A stretch of 64,000 nucleotides of DNA, from NCBI GenBank assembly GCA_022494885.1, contig JAGVSM010000231.1, forward strand, positions 1 through 64,000. The letters are read 5' to 3'. The notes beneath the pieces are model-generated. The model ran no database searches, had not been told where the DNA came from, and worked only from the letters and a program-made list of their open reading frames with translations. This DNA is from Micrasema longulum. Lineage: Eukaryota; Arthropoda; Insecta; Trichoptera; Brachycentridae. The translations under genes and the position numbers were made by a program. Positions 12,340 through 23,520 of this stretch are shown one piece after another (the first letter of the stretch is position 1; the number at the start of each line of letters is the position of its first letter).

Positions 12340-12960
12340 TCTTCAGAACAAAATTGACAAACTGCGAAAAAACTCCCCTGGTCTAATTCTTAATATTAAC
12401 AAAAAATACCCATATTACTCGTATGTGCAACAAATCCTATTCTGACCCTAATCAGTATCTCTATAGTAATGGACAGAGGATCGAGAAAGTTGACAGCTTT
12501 AAATACTTAGGAGTTCACATAACTGAGACTAGTAGCATGCTCAAAAAGCTCGCAACGCGCTTTGGTATTGCTTGAGCAACTTTTAAGAAGATGCGTGTTA
12601 TAAGTCAATACCCGGTCGAAACTAAAAATTGATAAATCAACTCTTGTATAAATACTCTTTTATGGATACGAATCTTGATACTTTACCAAAACTCGAAACT
12701 CCAAACTTCTGCGTTTTGAGAATAAGTGTGCATGTATGAGGTGGTATGATTCTATAACTAAGATTCAAGTCTGAGAACGGATGCAGCAGCCTTATAAAAC
12801 GAGCATTCTAAGTGTGCGGTAGTGGACCTGGCTCGGACACGTGCTTTGCATGCCTAAGTATAACCTAAACTCAAGTTGCTATATTTGGAAGGCCGTCGAT
12901 GACGATCATTTTACTGACAAAATTAAGGGACGCGGGATTGAAATGAAAGAAAGGGATTTC
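12340..12960 (+). pseudogene. LINE (RTE-like) reverse-transcriptase C-terminal remnant
   Basis: Reading across several stops and shifts, the + strand gives LNINKK, then NGQRIEKVDSFKYLGVHITE (12466-12530), YGYES, RFENKCACMRWYDSITKI and WTWLGHVLCMPKYNLNS. The order NGxxIExVxxFKYLG, YGxEsW, RWxDxIxN and WLGHVxRM is the standard tail of endonuclease/RT proteins of RTE-type non-LTR elements. It is inactive, with premature stops at several places and the catalytic RT palm absent. The 3' end abuts the flank of the piggyBac element that begins at 13034. Confidence 0.75.
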
Positions 12961-13033
12961 CATAATTAACAATTTATATTTATTTAAACCCAGGTTATCT
13001 GAATTAAATTGAAATATTTATATTTTAACTTAA

Positions 13034-14680
13034 CCCATTAATGCCCAAATTAAAACTAGCTGATATTTTGATACTTTTTGACACAGCGTCATTGGGATGA
13101 CATTTTCTTGGGAAAATGTCCATGCCCGTCTAGAGCTGAGCTAGGTAGCATTGACGCTGATGACCTTCCTGTTGAGACCAAACTTCGGCGACATTCACGC
13201 ATGTAATGATAAGCGATGCTTCTTCAAAAATAGAATTGGTCCATATTTTCTTTTTCTCCATTGGCTAAATGATATAAACGCCATGCATTTGCTACTACCA
13301 TGTCTACTTCCCAGTGAACGATTTTTTAGACAACATTTTGGCAAGCGGTTTGAGCTTGAACATGTGATTCGTGATGCAGCGAGATCATTATTAGCTAGAT
13401 GAAAATTTCTTTTATTTTCTGTAAATTTATTTCTAGACATTGTTTTCGCAAAAATGTGTAGACCTAAATCCTCGTCATACGACCGATAAAACCTCTCTTG
13501 GTAGTTTATAATATCCTGTTAGTAACGGAATTCCCAAATAACCTTTTAACTCAGTTCAAGTCAGATCAAAAGTTTGTCGGTTATTTTGTTTACCATAGAG
13601 CTTCGAAGCCTTAATTATTAGGTCCACTACTTTAGTATCGAAAATCATTTAAAAAATGTCGACTGGCTTTAGTCCTTTTAGTGCGGCGATAGCGTTTCTT
13701 TTTTTAAATACGTATACATCTTTTATAAAATTAGGTGCTTCCGAATACTGTGGATTGCATTTTCTCCAACGTGGATGTTCCAAATCTATCAATCGGGGTC
13801 TCTTTTTTGACAGCATTTCCTCGTCACTGCTATTCCAATCACTTTCATCTTCATCTGGCAATTGTATTAATACCTTGACGCTTCCAGGTATATTATTCGG
13901 CATATTATCTCTATTGCGGTCATCATCAGACCCTTTTTCATTATCTCTTAATGCGCTTGGTTCTGGAGGTATTACAACTAAATCATTTTCAGTCTGTTCA
14001 TTTACCTCAAAGAAAATCGAAGTTAAGGCTTCTTTTAATCCTCAATATTTGTTAAATGACCTGAACATTCTCTTACTCATTATTGTGTTGCTCGGAACTG
14101 TAAAAAAAATGCAATGAATATCAAATAATTTAACAGCAAATAAGCGTATGTATTATTTACTAACTACATATTCACAATATTATAATAAAAGGGGAACGAA
14201 GAATTGTAAATGATTTAATTTAAAAAAAAAATACAACGTATGTCGAGCTATTCATGTCACAAACTTACTACACTTAAGAGTAAAAATGTAGTACTAATAA
14301 GCCCACTATCCCCAAACAAGGACAGCAATATAAAACTTGACGTAGACATCGATAAAGATTATTGATAGATGTTTTATATCTAAGACAAAGTTTGTACATA
14401 AGTTTCGTCTATGTTTTTAGAAAAAAATCAAAAAAATAAATAGAAAATGTGAAAAAACAATAAAATTAATAACTCACCGATAAACGCTGTAAACGCAATG
14501 AAGTTATGCGTAGATAAATGTCAAATTCAAACAAGTAACTGTCATTATCGGCACAATGTAATATCCATTGACATCTATGCTAATGGGATAATAACAATTT
14601 TTCAAAATAAAAAGTAAAAAAAAACAAATTTTAAGATTAGTAAGTAGTGTCCTCAAATGGGGACATACGAGGTAAATGGG
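13034..14680 (-). mobile_element. piggyBac element, internally deleted, TTAA-flanked
   Basis: TTAA at 13030-13033 and 14681-14684 flank the element. Both inverted ends begin CCCATT (CCCATTAATGCCC on the left; CCCATTTACCTCG read inward on the right). The inside holds a broken minus-strand piggyBac transposase (13060-14080). piggyBac elements insert at and duplicate TTAA, which is established. The length of about 1.65 kb is well below a typical 2.4-kb autonomous element, consistent with loss of the central transposase region. The shared terminal sequence is only about 6 bp, so boundaries rest mainly on TTAA plus the transposase in between. Confidence 0.72.
13060..14080 (-). pseudogene. piggyBac transposase pseudogene
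   Basis: Start at the ATG complementary to 14078-14080 (MSKRMFRSFNKY then a stop). The acidic N-terminal region continues with NEQTENDLVVIPPEPS, NIPGSVKVLIQLPDEDESDW and RWRKCNPQYSEA. After a frame change near 13650, IFDTKVVDLIIKASKLYGKQ, TELKGYLGIPLLTGYYKLP and TMSRNKFTENKRNFHLANND follow. These are the conserved blocks of the piggyBac N-terminal half of the DDE domain region. The frame then jumps to VVANAWRLYHLANGEKENMD and SSALDGHGHFP, which are C-terminal landmarks. The stretch that should hold the catalytic Asp residues and much of the centre is missing. Several in-frame stops and at least two shifts make it non-functional. Confidence 0.8.
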
Positions 14681-14756
14681 TTAAACGTGCTCCTCAAAAT
14701 GCTGCATTGTTTCTGTTTAGCATTTTGAAAATTAAATAACCCAAGTATTCTGAATG

Positions 14757-15130
14757 TTATTCAATATTTGTAAAAAAACACTGACCAACTTTGTTATGTC
14801 TACCGGTTTCAAGATGTACCAGTCTCTTCGTCAGGACACCAATTAAATCAACATGCAAAACCCACCATACACTTTCAACATATTGTTGCACAAAAATATA
14901 AAACCAACATGCCATGCATTTTAATAAGTAACTCTTACATGCACTGATTAGGTTATGGAAGTAATTTATGTTATGGGACTTCTCCCATATTAGTTGAAAG
15001 AGATTAGTTGAAAAAAGAGATGGAGGTGATAAAGAGAGGGGCGTGAGTTTAATAGGTATAGAGTGACCATTACAATGGAACATCGTATAATGAACTATAT
15101 AAAATGGTTGTTTGATTATTGATCAAAAGA
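14757..15130 (+). repeat. Family B repeat, longest copy, with family F tail
   Basis: 14785-14900 has ATGTCTACCGGTTTCAAGAT then GTACCAGTCTCTTCG, AACCCACCATACACTTTCAA and TTGCACAAAAATATAA, as at 34440-34575 and 47207-47350. The part 14990-15130 is the reverse complement of 47785-47930, sharing GATGTTCCATTG and TATTAAACTCA. The ORF across it has no recognisable domain. Confidence 0.6.
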
Positions 15131-15800
15131 ACGTAAAAAGAAAAATAAATTCAATGTTAATAATATTATTTAAGTATGTATGTTAGTCAAAAAAATATGC
15201 AGTTGTTTAAAATGTATTATTTTTAATTGCGTTAAATACATCACAATATTTTTTTATCAAAAGCATTTTTTTAAACATTTATATCTTCATCGATCTAACT
15301 AAACCTACAGAAATGGAATATACGAGAAGAATATGGTCCGCATTTCCTAGGCTACTTATATTATTTGAAAAATCTGCATTCAGCTCACAATTTTTCAAAA
15401 GCGATCTGTGTAAACATCGTATCTAACCGAAACCCCTAAAATGCCTCAAAATCTAAAAAAGGTTTTTGCCTGACCCTTTCCAGCGAGATATCTTTTTAGG
15501 AGGCACCTTTGACACGGGCCTCGGGGCATCAAATTCGGATCTTTTAGGGACCCTGGTCTCACAAAAAGTCGGCACTTTTCCCCTCTTAACCCCAAGATTA
15601 TCGTACATAAAGTAGGTACCTATTTGATATTTGGAGCATACTTTACAAATTACGGGATTTGAGAGAAAACTTTTCTTGGGTAAAGTTTAACATCTGACCG
15701 ATTTAAAGTTTTATAAATCTCACCACTTTTACTAATATAGTGAAATGTTTTGATTGCGACATACATGTTATATCATGTTATCTTTTATGCATCAGATTTT
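15131..15800. other. Unassigned sequence
   Basis: AT-rich, with a less AT-rich patch at 15460-15600. No frame or repeat recognised. Confidence 0.35.
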
Positions 15801-15804
15801 ATAA

Positions 15805-16110
15805 GCTCATTACAACGGAGATGGAGAATAATTCAGAGAAGGTAATGTGGAAGTCAAGGCATTTACTGGGCTAATGGCTGGTTTTGGTGGATATTTACAC
15901 ACCGAGACATATTCACCATTCTACCCATATTTAAGCATCAAAAAGCTGAAACCTTAAGATTGAGATGGAACGCAGGCAAAATGGTAAATGTTACATTCTG
16001 TGTAAAGCGGCCCCTTAAACCAGCTAATCACAGGCTATTAGCCCTGTTAATGCTTAGACTTTCATATTCCACTCTCCAAAATGTACCCCATCTCTATTGA
16101 AATATTTAAA
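15805..16110. repeat. Family A foldback, head-to-head pair, diverged
   Basis: The left arm (TTACAACGGAGATGGAGAAT, GGCATTTACTGGGCTAATGG) and the right arm (TTAAACCAGCTAATCACAGG, AGCCCTGTTAATGCTTAGAC, CATCTCTATTGAAAT) are inverse copies of the same sequence, about 130 bp each with a short spacer. They are more diverged than the neighbouring copy at 16160-16600. Confidence 0.65.
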
Positions 16111-16159
16111 TCCTGTTCTAGTCTACAACAGTTTGGAAAAACTTATTATTTAACTTATA

Positions 16160-16600
16160 ATATTTATTAAATTTATTTCAATAGAGAGGAAAAACATTGT
16201 TGAGAAGGGACTATGGAAGTCTAGGCATTTACAGGGCTTATGACCTGTCATTGGCTGGTTATTATGTGGGGGATATTCATCCGGCTGAACCAAATCACCT
16301 ACAAGGCAAAATGTTTCAGCTCCTTTACTTCACAAAACTCAACAGATGGAAGAGTTGAGGAAATGTGGAAGTTTAAACATAGGCAGAATGGTGAATGTTA
16401 CACAGTGTGTGTAAAGTGGCCTTTTAAACCAGCCAACGACAGGTCATAAGCCCTAGACTTACATATTCCTTTCTCAACAATGTTTTCACTCTCTGTTAAA
16501 TTAAATTTAAATATAAATCACTCCCTAGGGAGAAAATCCAGCCAGTCTGCAAGCATTTGGACATACTCAAACATTGTTGTAATATTTTTCCCAGAAAATC
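16160..16600. repeat. Family A foldback, head-to-head pair
   Basis: Left arm 16168-16260 (AATAGAGAGGAAAAACATTG, TTACAGGGCTTATGACCTGT) and right arm 16425-16505 (AACCAGCCAACGACAGGTCA, CTCAACAATGTTTTCACTCT). It extends on the right through TCCCTAGGGAG and CCAGCCAGTCTGCAAGCATT to TTTGGACATACTCAAAC. This is the form ending with the CTGCAAGCATTTGGACATAC terminus, also seen at 17250 and 60085-60125. The open frames within it are by-products. Confidence 0.7.
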
Positions 16601-16780
16601 ACTGGAACTTAAATGGGTTAGTAACAAGCTCAATAAATTATTTTTAAATTTAATCATTTTTATCCATCTGCACCCGAATAAAGTAAAATGTGTTTTTTTT
16701 GCAATAGCCAAAAACATATTTTTTATCCGTTCATTAAACTTAAAATGTCTTGAACCCTAGATCTCTATTTGTATAATAGC

Positions 16781-16850
16781 CACCCCACGCCACCCCACGC
16801 CACCCCACGCCACCCCACGCCACCCCACGCCACTCCACGCCACCCCGCGC
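16781..16850 (+). repeat. 10-bp minisatellite, seven units
   Basis: Seven consecutive units of CACCCCACGC; units six and seven each differ by one base. GC-rich in an AT-rich context, next to the end of a family A copy. The Gly/Trp-rich minus-strand frame across it is an artefact. Confidence 0.9.
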
Positions 16851-17240
16851 TTTTGGTGTTTCGTTAAGTTCTCCGCATAGATCTTTCCGCATAGACGTCA
16901 GGAGCTTGCATAGCACTGACTTCCACATCTAAGAATAGTTGCTCCCCTCGTCGATTCGTCCACTTCTATGTAGTACCTTCCTAAATATTGAAATCAGTCA
17001 TCCGCACGCATTGATTGCGGATGCGCGCTAATTGGATTGGGATAATATATCGCGTAATCGTCATTTTTTATACAAGTCATGCAGATCTTTATTGCGCTTT
17101 GTTGTTGTTATTTACTTTATAAAACGTATTTATTTTTGTTATAATTATTGTAAATGTCTCTTTGTAAAATTAACAGCTATTGCCTAGCCAAAAAACTGCG
17201 CACGCGGAAATACTTCTACAAAAGAGTCGTTTGTGGCAAA
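16851..17240. other. Unassigned; small hairpin at about 16998-17025
   Basis: Contains ATCCGCACG and GCGGATGCG as a short inverted pair. No gene recognised. Confidence 0.3.
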
Positions 17241-17247
17241 CTGTTTG

Positions 17248-17450
17248 TAATGTTTGAGTATGTCCAAATGCTTGCAGACTGGCTGGATTTCCTCCCTAGG
17301 GAGTCATTCACATTAAAATTTATTTCAACAGAGAGGGAAAACATTTTTGAGAAGGGAATACTGACAATGACAGGTCATAAGCCCTGTAAATGCCTAGACT
17401 TCCATATTCCCTTCTCAAAAATGTTTTCCCTCTCTGTTGAAATAAATTTA
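17248..17450. repeat. Family A foldback with perfect 45-bp inverted arms
   Basis: Arms 17316-17360 and 17405-17449 are exact reverse complements over 45 bp, around a 44-bp spacer. On the left it continues outward to AATGTTTGAGTATGTCCAAA, the family terminus (TCCAAATGCTTGCAGACTGG, CTCCCTAGGGAG). The right side is truncated beyond the arm. The 111-codon frame across it is not a gene. Confidence 0.85.
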
Positions 17451-17734
17451 CACTGTTTGTTTATGCTGTGGCTGTTCCATAAAGGTTAATTTAAAATAAA
17501 ATAAAACTATATGGTATCCTGAAAATGAATATTGGTATGTTAAGTGATTAGAAATAAAACTGGTTAAATAAATATTGATGTTTTGTTTCGTAGTCTGACA
17601 GTCGAAAGGTAAGTTACAGTGTTACTTGAAAAAAAGGTTTGTGAGCTTGGGTTAATAAGTGTAACATCAAAAACTTACGAACATGAGACGACAAACTTCA
17701 AAGTAAAGAGAGTCTAAAATCGGTTCACGAGACG

Positions 17735-18035
17735 GCAGATGCTTGGTGGACGTCTCCGAGACAGGATAAGAATCGAAGAGATTCGACGGAAAAGTAAAAT
17801 TGCCGATGTCATTAACCGTGTGGTAAAACTAAAATGGCAAGAATCAGGACGTATGGTTAGACAGGGCGACACTAGGTGAGGACTACAAATATTGAAGTGG
17901 AGGCCACGGGCAGATAAAACGATTGTCGGAAGGACATCAAAGAGATAGACCGACGACGTTGCCCCGACGCTGGTGGTGCCCGGATGAGTAGTTAAGACAG
18001 AGACGACTAAAAGAAGTTGGAAGAGGCCTATTAAG
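17735..18035 (+). pseudogene. RTE-type LINE ORF2 C-terminal tail
   Basis: The + strand reads LRDRIRIEEIRRKSKIADVI, then NRVVKLKWQESGRMVRQGDT, a stop, and ILKWRPRADK, IVGRTSKR and TDDV. The succession IRNEEIRxRT, KxKWxWxGHxxR, LxWRPR and GRPxxRWxDD is the usual C-terminus of RTE/BovB-like endonuclease-RT proteins. Stops (for example in GDTR-stop) show it is dead. 5'-truncated. Confidence 0.75.
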
Positions 18036-18059
18036 AATAAAATTAACAGTACTAATTGT

Positions 18060-18750
18060 AATATAAAACTATTTTTCCATTAATTGTTACAAAGTAAATG
18101 CTGATAAAACCAATGAAATTAATCAATTTTTAAATGAATTCAATGAAAATATTCGACGTTAACAGAGAAGCTTTCATTACAGTATCATAACGCAAATAGT
18201 TTTAGTTCATAAAGTAAATGGAATATTTCTAATAAGCTTCCGGCAAAAATTCTTTTCTGCTGGTGAAATTCCGAAAATGTGAAGGTAGAAAAGTTCTTAC
18301 GATACTAGCTTTCGTATCGGAAATAGTATGAAGTGTAATGTGCACTGCAGTTTTATTAAAGTGTTCATTTTGCAAACATTACTTTTTATAGCGCGCAATA
18401 ATCATTTAGCACGAATATTAAGCTTATGAAATATTGCAATACGAACATAATCATACATTATGATTATAAAATACACTGTTTCTAACTTTTATTTCTTTAA
18501 ATTGTAATTTTTTAATTTATGTTGTTAATATACTTATCTTTTTTTTTTACTTACTTTACTTCTAAACACTGTTCTTTTTCTTATTGCTTTATATTTTATT
18601 TTTAAATTTTATGTTCTTGATATACTCATGTTTTATATAACTTTCATGTATGTAAAAGCCCCATGGGCGTGACAAAATAATAAAATAAAAATATCAATAT
18701 GAAGTGCAATGTCTAGCCAACGTCAATGGTATTGTTTTCAAAAATCCACC
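18060..18750. other. Unassigned; possible LINE 3' end near 18640-18700
   Basis: ATGTATGTAAAAGCCCCATG then GGCGTGACAAAATAATAAAA resembles the 3' end of insect non-LTR elements, but no coding part is attached. Confidence 0.3.
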
Positions 18751-18751
18751 C

Positions 18752-18835
18752 CGCCGCGCCGTCTAGTGGTTAGTGGTTTGTGCTTTTGTACAAGTTATAT
18801 GCACAAGGTCACGGGTTGGATTTTAGACCAGCTTG
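18752..18835 (+). repeat. Degenerate tRNA-derived SINE head
   Basis: GCGCCGTCTAGTGGTTAGTG is followed by GGTCACGGGTTGGATTTTAG, resembling A and B boxes. No family body is recognisable. Confidence 0.4.
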
Positions 18836-18839
18836 AAAT

Positions 18840-21230
18840 GAATTAATTTAAAGCACATAGAATAGCACCAGAAGCGTATGTCTGATAATCTTACTCCCAT
18901 TAAAACACAAATGATCGAGATTTGCTGCAATTAATGGAGCAATAAGCGCCCTGGATAAAAAATAATAATGATTGTTATCAAATGCATTGTGCAATATAAA
19001 TATTAATATATTTAGGCAGTGAAAAAAGTTCTGGATGCTTTGACAAATGACCAGAAGATCAAATTCAGTGTACAAGGGATTATACCTAGTAAAATATTTA
19101 AAAAAAAGTTTTTCCCGAAATATGCATCAACGGAAGCTATAAATGTCAGTTAAAAAAAAAGGTGTTGCTCCAAAATTGTCAACAAAATAGAAATAATTAG
19201 AAACGTCTGAAAAAATACCTGAATTATTTCAACTCGAACCAAATCAGATTTTTTTATTTTATTTATTTATTCATATTTTTTCTCTTACAAACTATAATTA
19301 ATATTAAAATCAATATCACCTCACTGGGGTTTCCTGTACCTAAGACACTTAACAATATACATTTAAAAAAATATTTTAACATTTGAGAATAAATAAAGAA
19401 GACTATCTTAATACAGAGATAGTAAACAAAATGCTCAGACATTTTTAAATACTACGTATTTCTGTTAATAATTAATTTATGTACATCTACATTATTTATA
19501 TTACAAAACGCACAATGAAAGAATAAAAACCTAAATAAGCCATACACTTGTGGAGCAGTTGATTTAATATTGGTTTGGGCGAATGAGACAATTCATTTTA
19601 TTTATATTTTTTATAAGTTAAACTTATAAAAATATATGTGTGAAAGATATAAGACATAAATAGTTAGGGACACATCAATAGTTGTTCCTATCAAGATGAT
19701 AATTAGTATTAAGATAAAGCGTAATAATTTATTTTGAATACACGTAAAATAAAGACGTTGTATTAAAATACACCTCATTATACTTTATAATATTCAAAAA
19801 ATATATCATAGTCAAAAGTGACAATGGCAAAGTGTTTTCTGTTATCTATGGTACCAAAAAAAAAATTAACATCACCTAAAACGATCATAAAAAAGCAAGA
19901 TAAATAACTAAAATCTAAATATGTATAATTTAGTGTGGCTTAATATTCAACATAAAAAAAGTATCTTTTAACAAAAAAATTGCAAGTCTGAATGTAAAAT
20001 TATGAAAGAATCTTAGTAATAAGCGGAAGGATTATAATGTCAGAATTTTTATATTAAAAATACTCTGAAATACTGACCCTATTTTCCTAAAAATAGGAAT
20101 TTCAAAAGGAAAGACCCCTTATTTTAATTAACGTTAAACGCATGACAGTTTTCTTCATAAAGTTTAAATTCCCACTAAGATTTTTAAGAAACGTTTCGGG
20201 ACACCCGGAATAGTAGGTAATTCATTAATTAAAGGAGAGAGGTTGAAGATGAAATTGTTCCACATCTGCTCATTTTCATGAATAAAATAAATTTGAGGTC
20301 GTTACTAGAATCTTACCATAAAAACTTTTTGAAACTCCTTTTTTTAAAAGTTAATATTGTTTTCGACGAAAAAGTTGAATTTTAAGTAATTATTCCGAAG
20401 TGTGTTTTATGATAATGAAATAAAGAAGTTTAAAATTTCCGCAAAGAGTTATTATTCCAATGCCAAAATAAAATTATGTTTTGCTTTCTAATATGTTAAT
20501 TATAAAAGTCACTTTTTTATGCATATATCAATTATTATTTAAACAATAATTTATTGTACTAAAACTTTATCTCTCTCAACTCAGAAAATTACCGTATTTC
20601 TGTTGAGTTGAAACGTTTGTCCTCATAATGTAAATGACCTAAAAAATTCTAAATAAATAAATTAAAAACGTGTGGATATTTCAAAACTCATAAAAAAAGA
20701 TTGAAATCATACAAGAAAACATTTGAAATATTTTATACAAGTATTGGATTAACCCTCGGATGGATTTTGAACACATATCGATATCTGATGAAAAAAAACA
20801 AAATTTCAAGGAGAGCCGAAAATCACAATTAACACGTTGTCTTGAAATAATGTCATTACAAATATTTTTAAGTTTTCATATATTTTTCTATTCACCTTTA
20901 AAGCAATGTCGAGATATATGTAAGGATTTTTTTTTGAAAAATCTCTCTCATTTTTTAGAGAAAATATCGACTGTCAAAAAGAAAATAGTTAAAATACGAC
21001 ATTGTTTGAGAATGGCGGCGTTCAAGTAAGTGTCATACAGTCATCAAATGGGGAGATTGAAAAGATAACATTTTGTCTTTTTTTTCGGCAAGCGAGTTTT
21101 TTTTATAATTCGATCTGTATACTGAACAAAAATCATATTTTTAGTAGTTTGGCTCTGTTTTATTGGACGTGCAATTTATTTTTATCCAAATAAATGAATG
21201 AAACATTGTGTAAAATGGACACATTAAACG
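18840..21230. other. Unassigned AT-rich sequence
   Basis: Long, very AT-rich. The frames at 20760-21193 have no recognisable domain or coding bias. TTAACCCTCGGATGG at 20751 resembles a piggyBac-type end but has no partner. Confidence 0.4.
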
Positions 21231-21234
21231 AATT

Positions 21235-21390
21235 GATAAACTAGAAAGACGTGACGTGGCCAGATAAACCAAAATCTCATGTCGAAAATCTCAGTCATGT
21301 CAAAAACAGACAAATTCGTTATCCATGTATGAAAGGAATTTTATGTGTGAGAGTCATAGTCTATTGATTGATGACATACACGTGCAATAA
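21235..21390 (+). pseudogene. LINE ORF2 tail scrap, same family as 33395-33590
   Basis: AGAAAGACGTGACGTGGCCA is followed by ATAAACCAAAATCTCATGTC and GTCATGTCAAAAACAGACA. A parallel order occurs at 33412-33470 (GATCAGATAAATCGAAATCT, GGTCATGTCAAAAGCAGACA). Only the extreme C-terminal region remains. Confidence 0.45.
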
Positions 21391-22290
21391 TTTTATCTAA
21401 AATATAACTCAACGACCGATATAGCAAGGCATCATTTTAAATTTAATAATATACATTATTTTCTGCAAGACAAACAGCATTGCACAGAAAAACGTCCATC
21501 TAGATAAGAGCAACATTCTGCTGTACATTCACTCTATGGAGATATGAAAAACAAAGGAACGTGGCCTGTAAAGAAACCACAAGGCGTTGTAGCACCCATT
21601 CAGCCCAAATTGTCAGCACAATTAAGTGAACCGAGTGATGCTGCAGATCAGTTCCAGCAAGTAGTCCGCTTAACCATTTATAGCAGTTTAAAAAAAATAA
21701 ATTATGCGAGAAATCTTGACAAAATAAGTATTACTTTACAAAACGATTGGTACAAACATAATTAATAATAACGTTTCTACCTCTCTAATAGAGTGAAAAC
21801 TCGGGTTTAGAGAGGGAATTCGTTTAACATTTATTTATATTTTTATGTATTATTTACGTTACATTCGTTTCACAAAAAAGCATCGTATATTTATTCGCCA
21901 TGTAATAAAGGCATACATTAAACATCACCCTAGCGTCTTCGGTCAATTTCTAACTGAAATAGAGCTCCACATTCATCAACCAGCAAAATCGATGTACGTA
22001 TGTGGAAAAAGCTAAGCGCGAATGCCAGGAGAGACGCATAATATGGTGTTCTATGCTTTTTGCTTGTCCCTACGGGGTAGTGACTCGATGATAGTAGTAA
22101 AGTATTTACTGTTTTTTTCTTCTTCTTCTTTTACATTCTAAAGCGAGTCATAGCAGTTTCATAATTTCAAAGTCACATGCACGCTTCCGAAATTCAATAA
22201 ACTCAACCTCTAAGGCCAACACCCCATGCCCTGCGCCGAACATTCGCAAATTGGATAAGATAGAGCGTCAACAAGTCGATGGTAAGTTTT
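21391..22290. other. Unassigned; includes an unexplained 73-codon frame at 21544-21765
   Basis: The frame (starts MKNKGTWPVKKPQGVVAP) is less AT-rich at its 5' end, but I recognise no domain and see no splice partner. Near 22075, GTCCCTACGGGGTAGTGA resembles the LINE tail seen at 43270 and 49200. Confidence 0.3.
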
Positions 22291-22299
22291 CAAAAAAAA

Positions 22300-22760
22300 A
22301 AATGAGGCAAACTTTCTCCTTGATGAATATGTCAATAAACAGAACTGACGAATTTGAAGAACTGAAAACCCACGAGCAATTCATCAGCAACCTATGCACC
22401 TACCGCGTGATGTGAATTTTGGACTGGCGTAAATTTTTTTAGCCTGCGTCGGATAAAATTGATGTTGATGACATAAGGTTTCAACAAGATAGTTCAACCT
22501 GCCACACTGCAGCAGAAACAATGCAGGTAATGCAGATAAAATTTCCCTAACAAGTTATCTCGCGGCGGGGAAAAGTTAACTGGCCGCCAAGATCGTGAGA
22601 TCTGACTCCTCTGGACTTTTTTCTTTAAAGGTTTTCGAAGGAGAAAGCATATTCAAATAATATACTGACAATTTTGCAGCCCAAAACAGTAACTTGATGA
22701 TTTGTTGAAAAACTTTATTCACAGTTATGTCAAAATGTGATCGAATATTTTGTGAAAAGG
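22300..22760 (+). pseudogene. Tc1/mariner transposase remnant
   Basis: Reads NEANFLLDEYVNKQN, stop, RI, stop, RTENPRAIHQQPMHLPR, and after a gap DVDDIRFQQDSSTCHTAAET then VNWPPRS, stop, DLTPLDFF. These are the mariner blocks DEAHF.L.gyVNKQN, ENPraIhe.pmHp, DIWFQQDgAtcHTA and nWPPRScDLTPLDyFLWG. The first catalytic Asp is replaced by Asn (NEANF); the second (QQD) and third (PLD) remain. The N-terminal HTH region is gone, there is a deletion between the second and third blocks, and there are several stops. Inactive. Confidence 0.82.
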
Positions 22761-23430
22761 GTAAACGTTATGTTTCACGTGTAGCCTCTGTGTCCGTATT
22801 TTACATTGAAAAGAAAACACCCTTATAATTCAACTTAAGCATGTGTTTTGATAAAAAAAATAAAAAATAGGTAGGTTTTGACACAGATTTTAAAATATTA
22901 TCATTACCCAACTAGCTACATCAGTTTTGAAGAAATATAATTATTTCATAAAATTACAAAAAAGTCACCAATTAATTTATTTCGTAGTACAGTGAGAAAT
23001 TTGGTGTACTTACGCAACGCAACGTCAAGTTTTTACACAAAGTGCTACCTGAGTCAACAGTAAAAGTGATTTTTAAAATTGATAATTTCAACTACACGAT
23101 CAGTGCTTAATTTTAAATTTACAAGTGATATTAATTAAGTTTTAAAATTTGACATTTTTTTCCTAAGATTAAAAAAACATTCGGAAAATGAGTTAATATT
23201 GAAAATTTTGTTGATTGAACACTACATTAGTCATTAAAGTATAAATAAATTAACAATTTCAGTGATTCTTTTTAAAAAAATCTAGAAATGTTTAAATGCT
23301 TTAAAAATTCCTTTTCTCAATTCTAACAACTAACTACTATAATTATTAAATAGTTATTAATTATAAATAATCTGTAAGAACTAAAGAACTACAAACTGTT
23401 GTTTTGTTAAATGTTGTTAAATGTTATTAA
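22761..23430. other. Unassigned AT-rich sequence
   Basis: Nothing recognised beyond AT-rich low-complexity stretches. Confidence 0.4.
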
Positions 23431-23434
23431 ATAT

Positions 23435-23520
23435 TTGTTTATAACCACTTACCGACTTTTCTGTGTCTACCGGTTTTGAGACGTACCCTTCTCTTCGTTG
23501 GTTATATACAAATATTTAAT
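23435..23520 (+). repeat. Family B repeat, short copy
   Basis: CTGTGTCTACCGGTTTTGAG then ACGTACCCTTCTCTTCGTTG. It is flanked by ATTAAATATTTGTTTAT on the left and ACAAATATTTAATAAC on the right, which form an inverted pair around the motif. Confidence 0.6.

Noticed and set aside
13656..14117. 153-codon + strand frame
   Set aside because: Antisense shadow of the piggyBac transposase, which is clearly recognisable on the minus strand.
16240..16928. Open frames over the family A copy and the Gly/Trp-rich frame at 16740-16928
   Set aside because: They lie in a multi-copy noncoding foldback and in a 10-bp minisatellite. The same sequence in other copies is not open.
17154..17489. 111-codon frame across the perfect inverted repeat
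   Set aside because: Translation of a foldback (both arms are coded as inverse sequence); no domain, no conservation in other copies.
20748..20775. TTAACCCTCGG as a second piggyBac end (also TTAACCCTTTGA at 6899)
   Set aside because: No inverse partner end with TTAA within several kilobases on either side.
21544..21765. 73-codon frame MKNKGTWPVKKPQGVVAP...
   Set aside because: Composition is slightly gene-like, but no family, splice partner or repeat match could be found. Left as unassigned.
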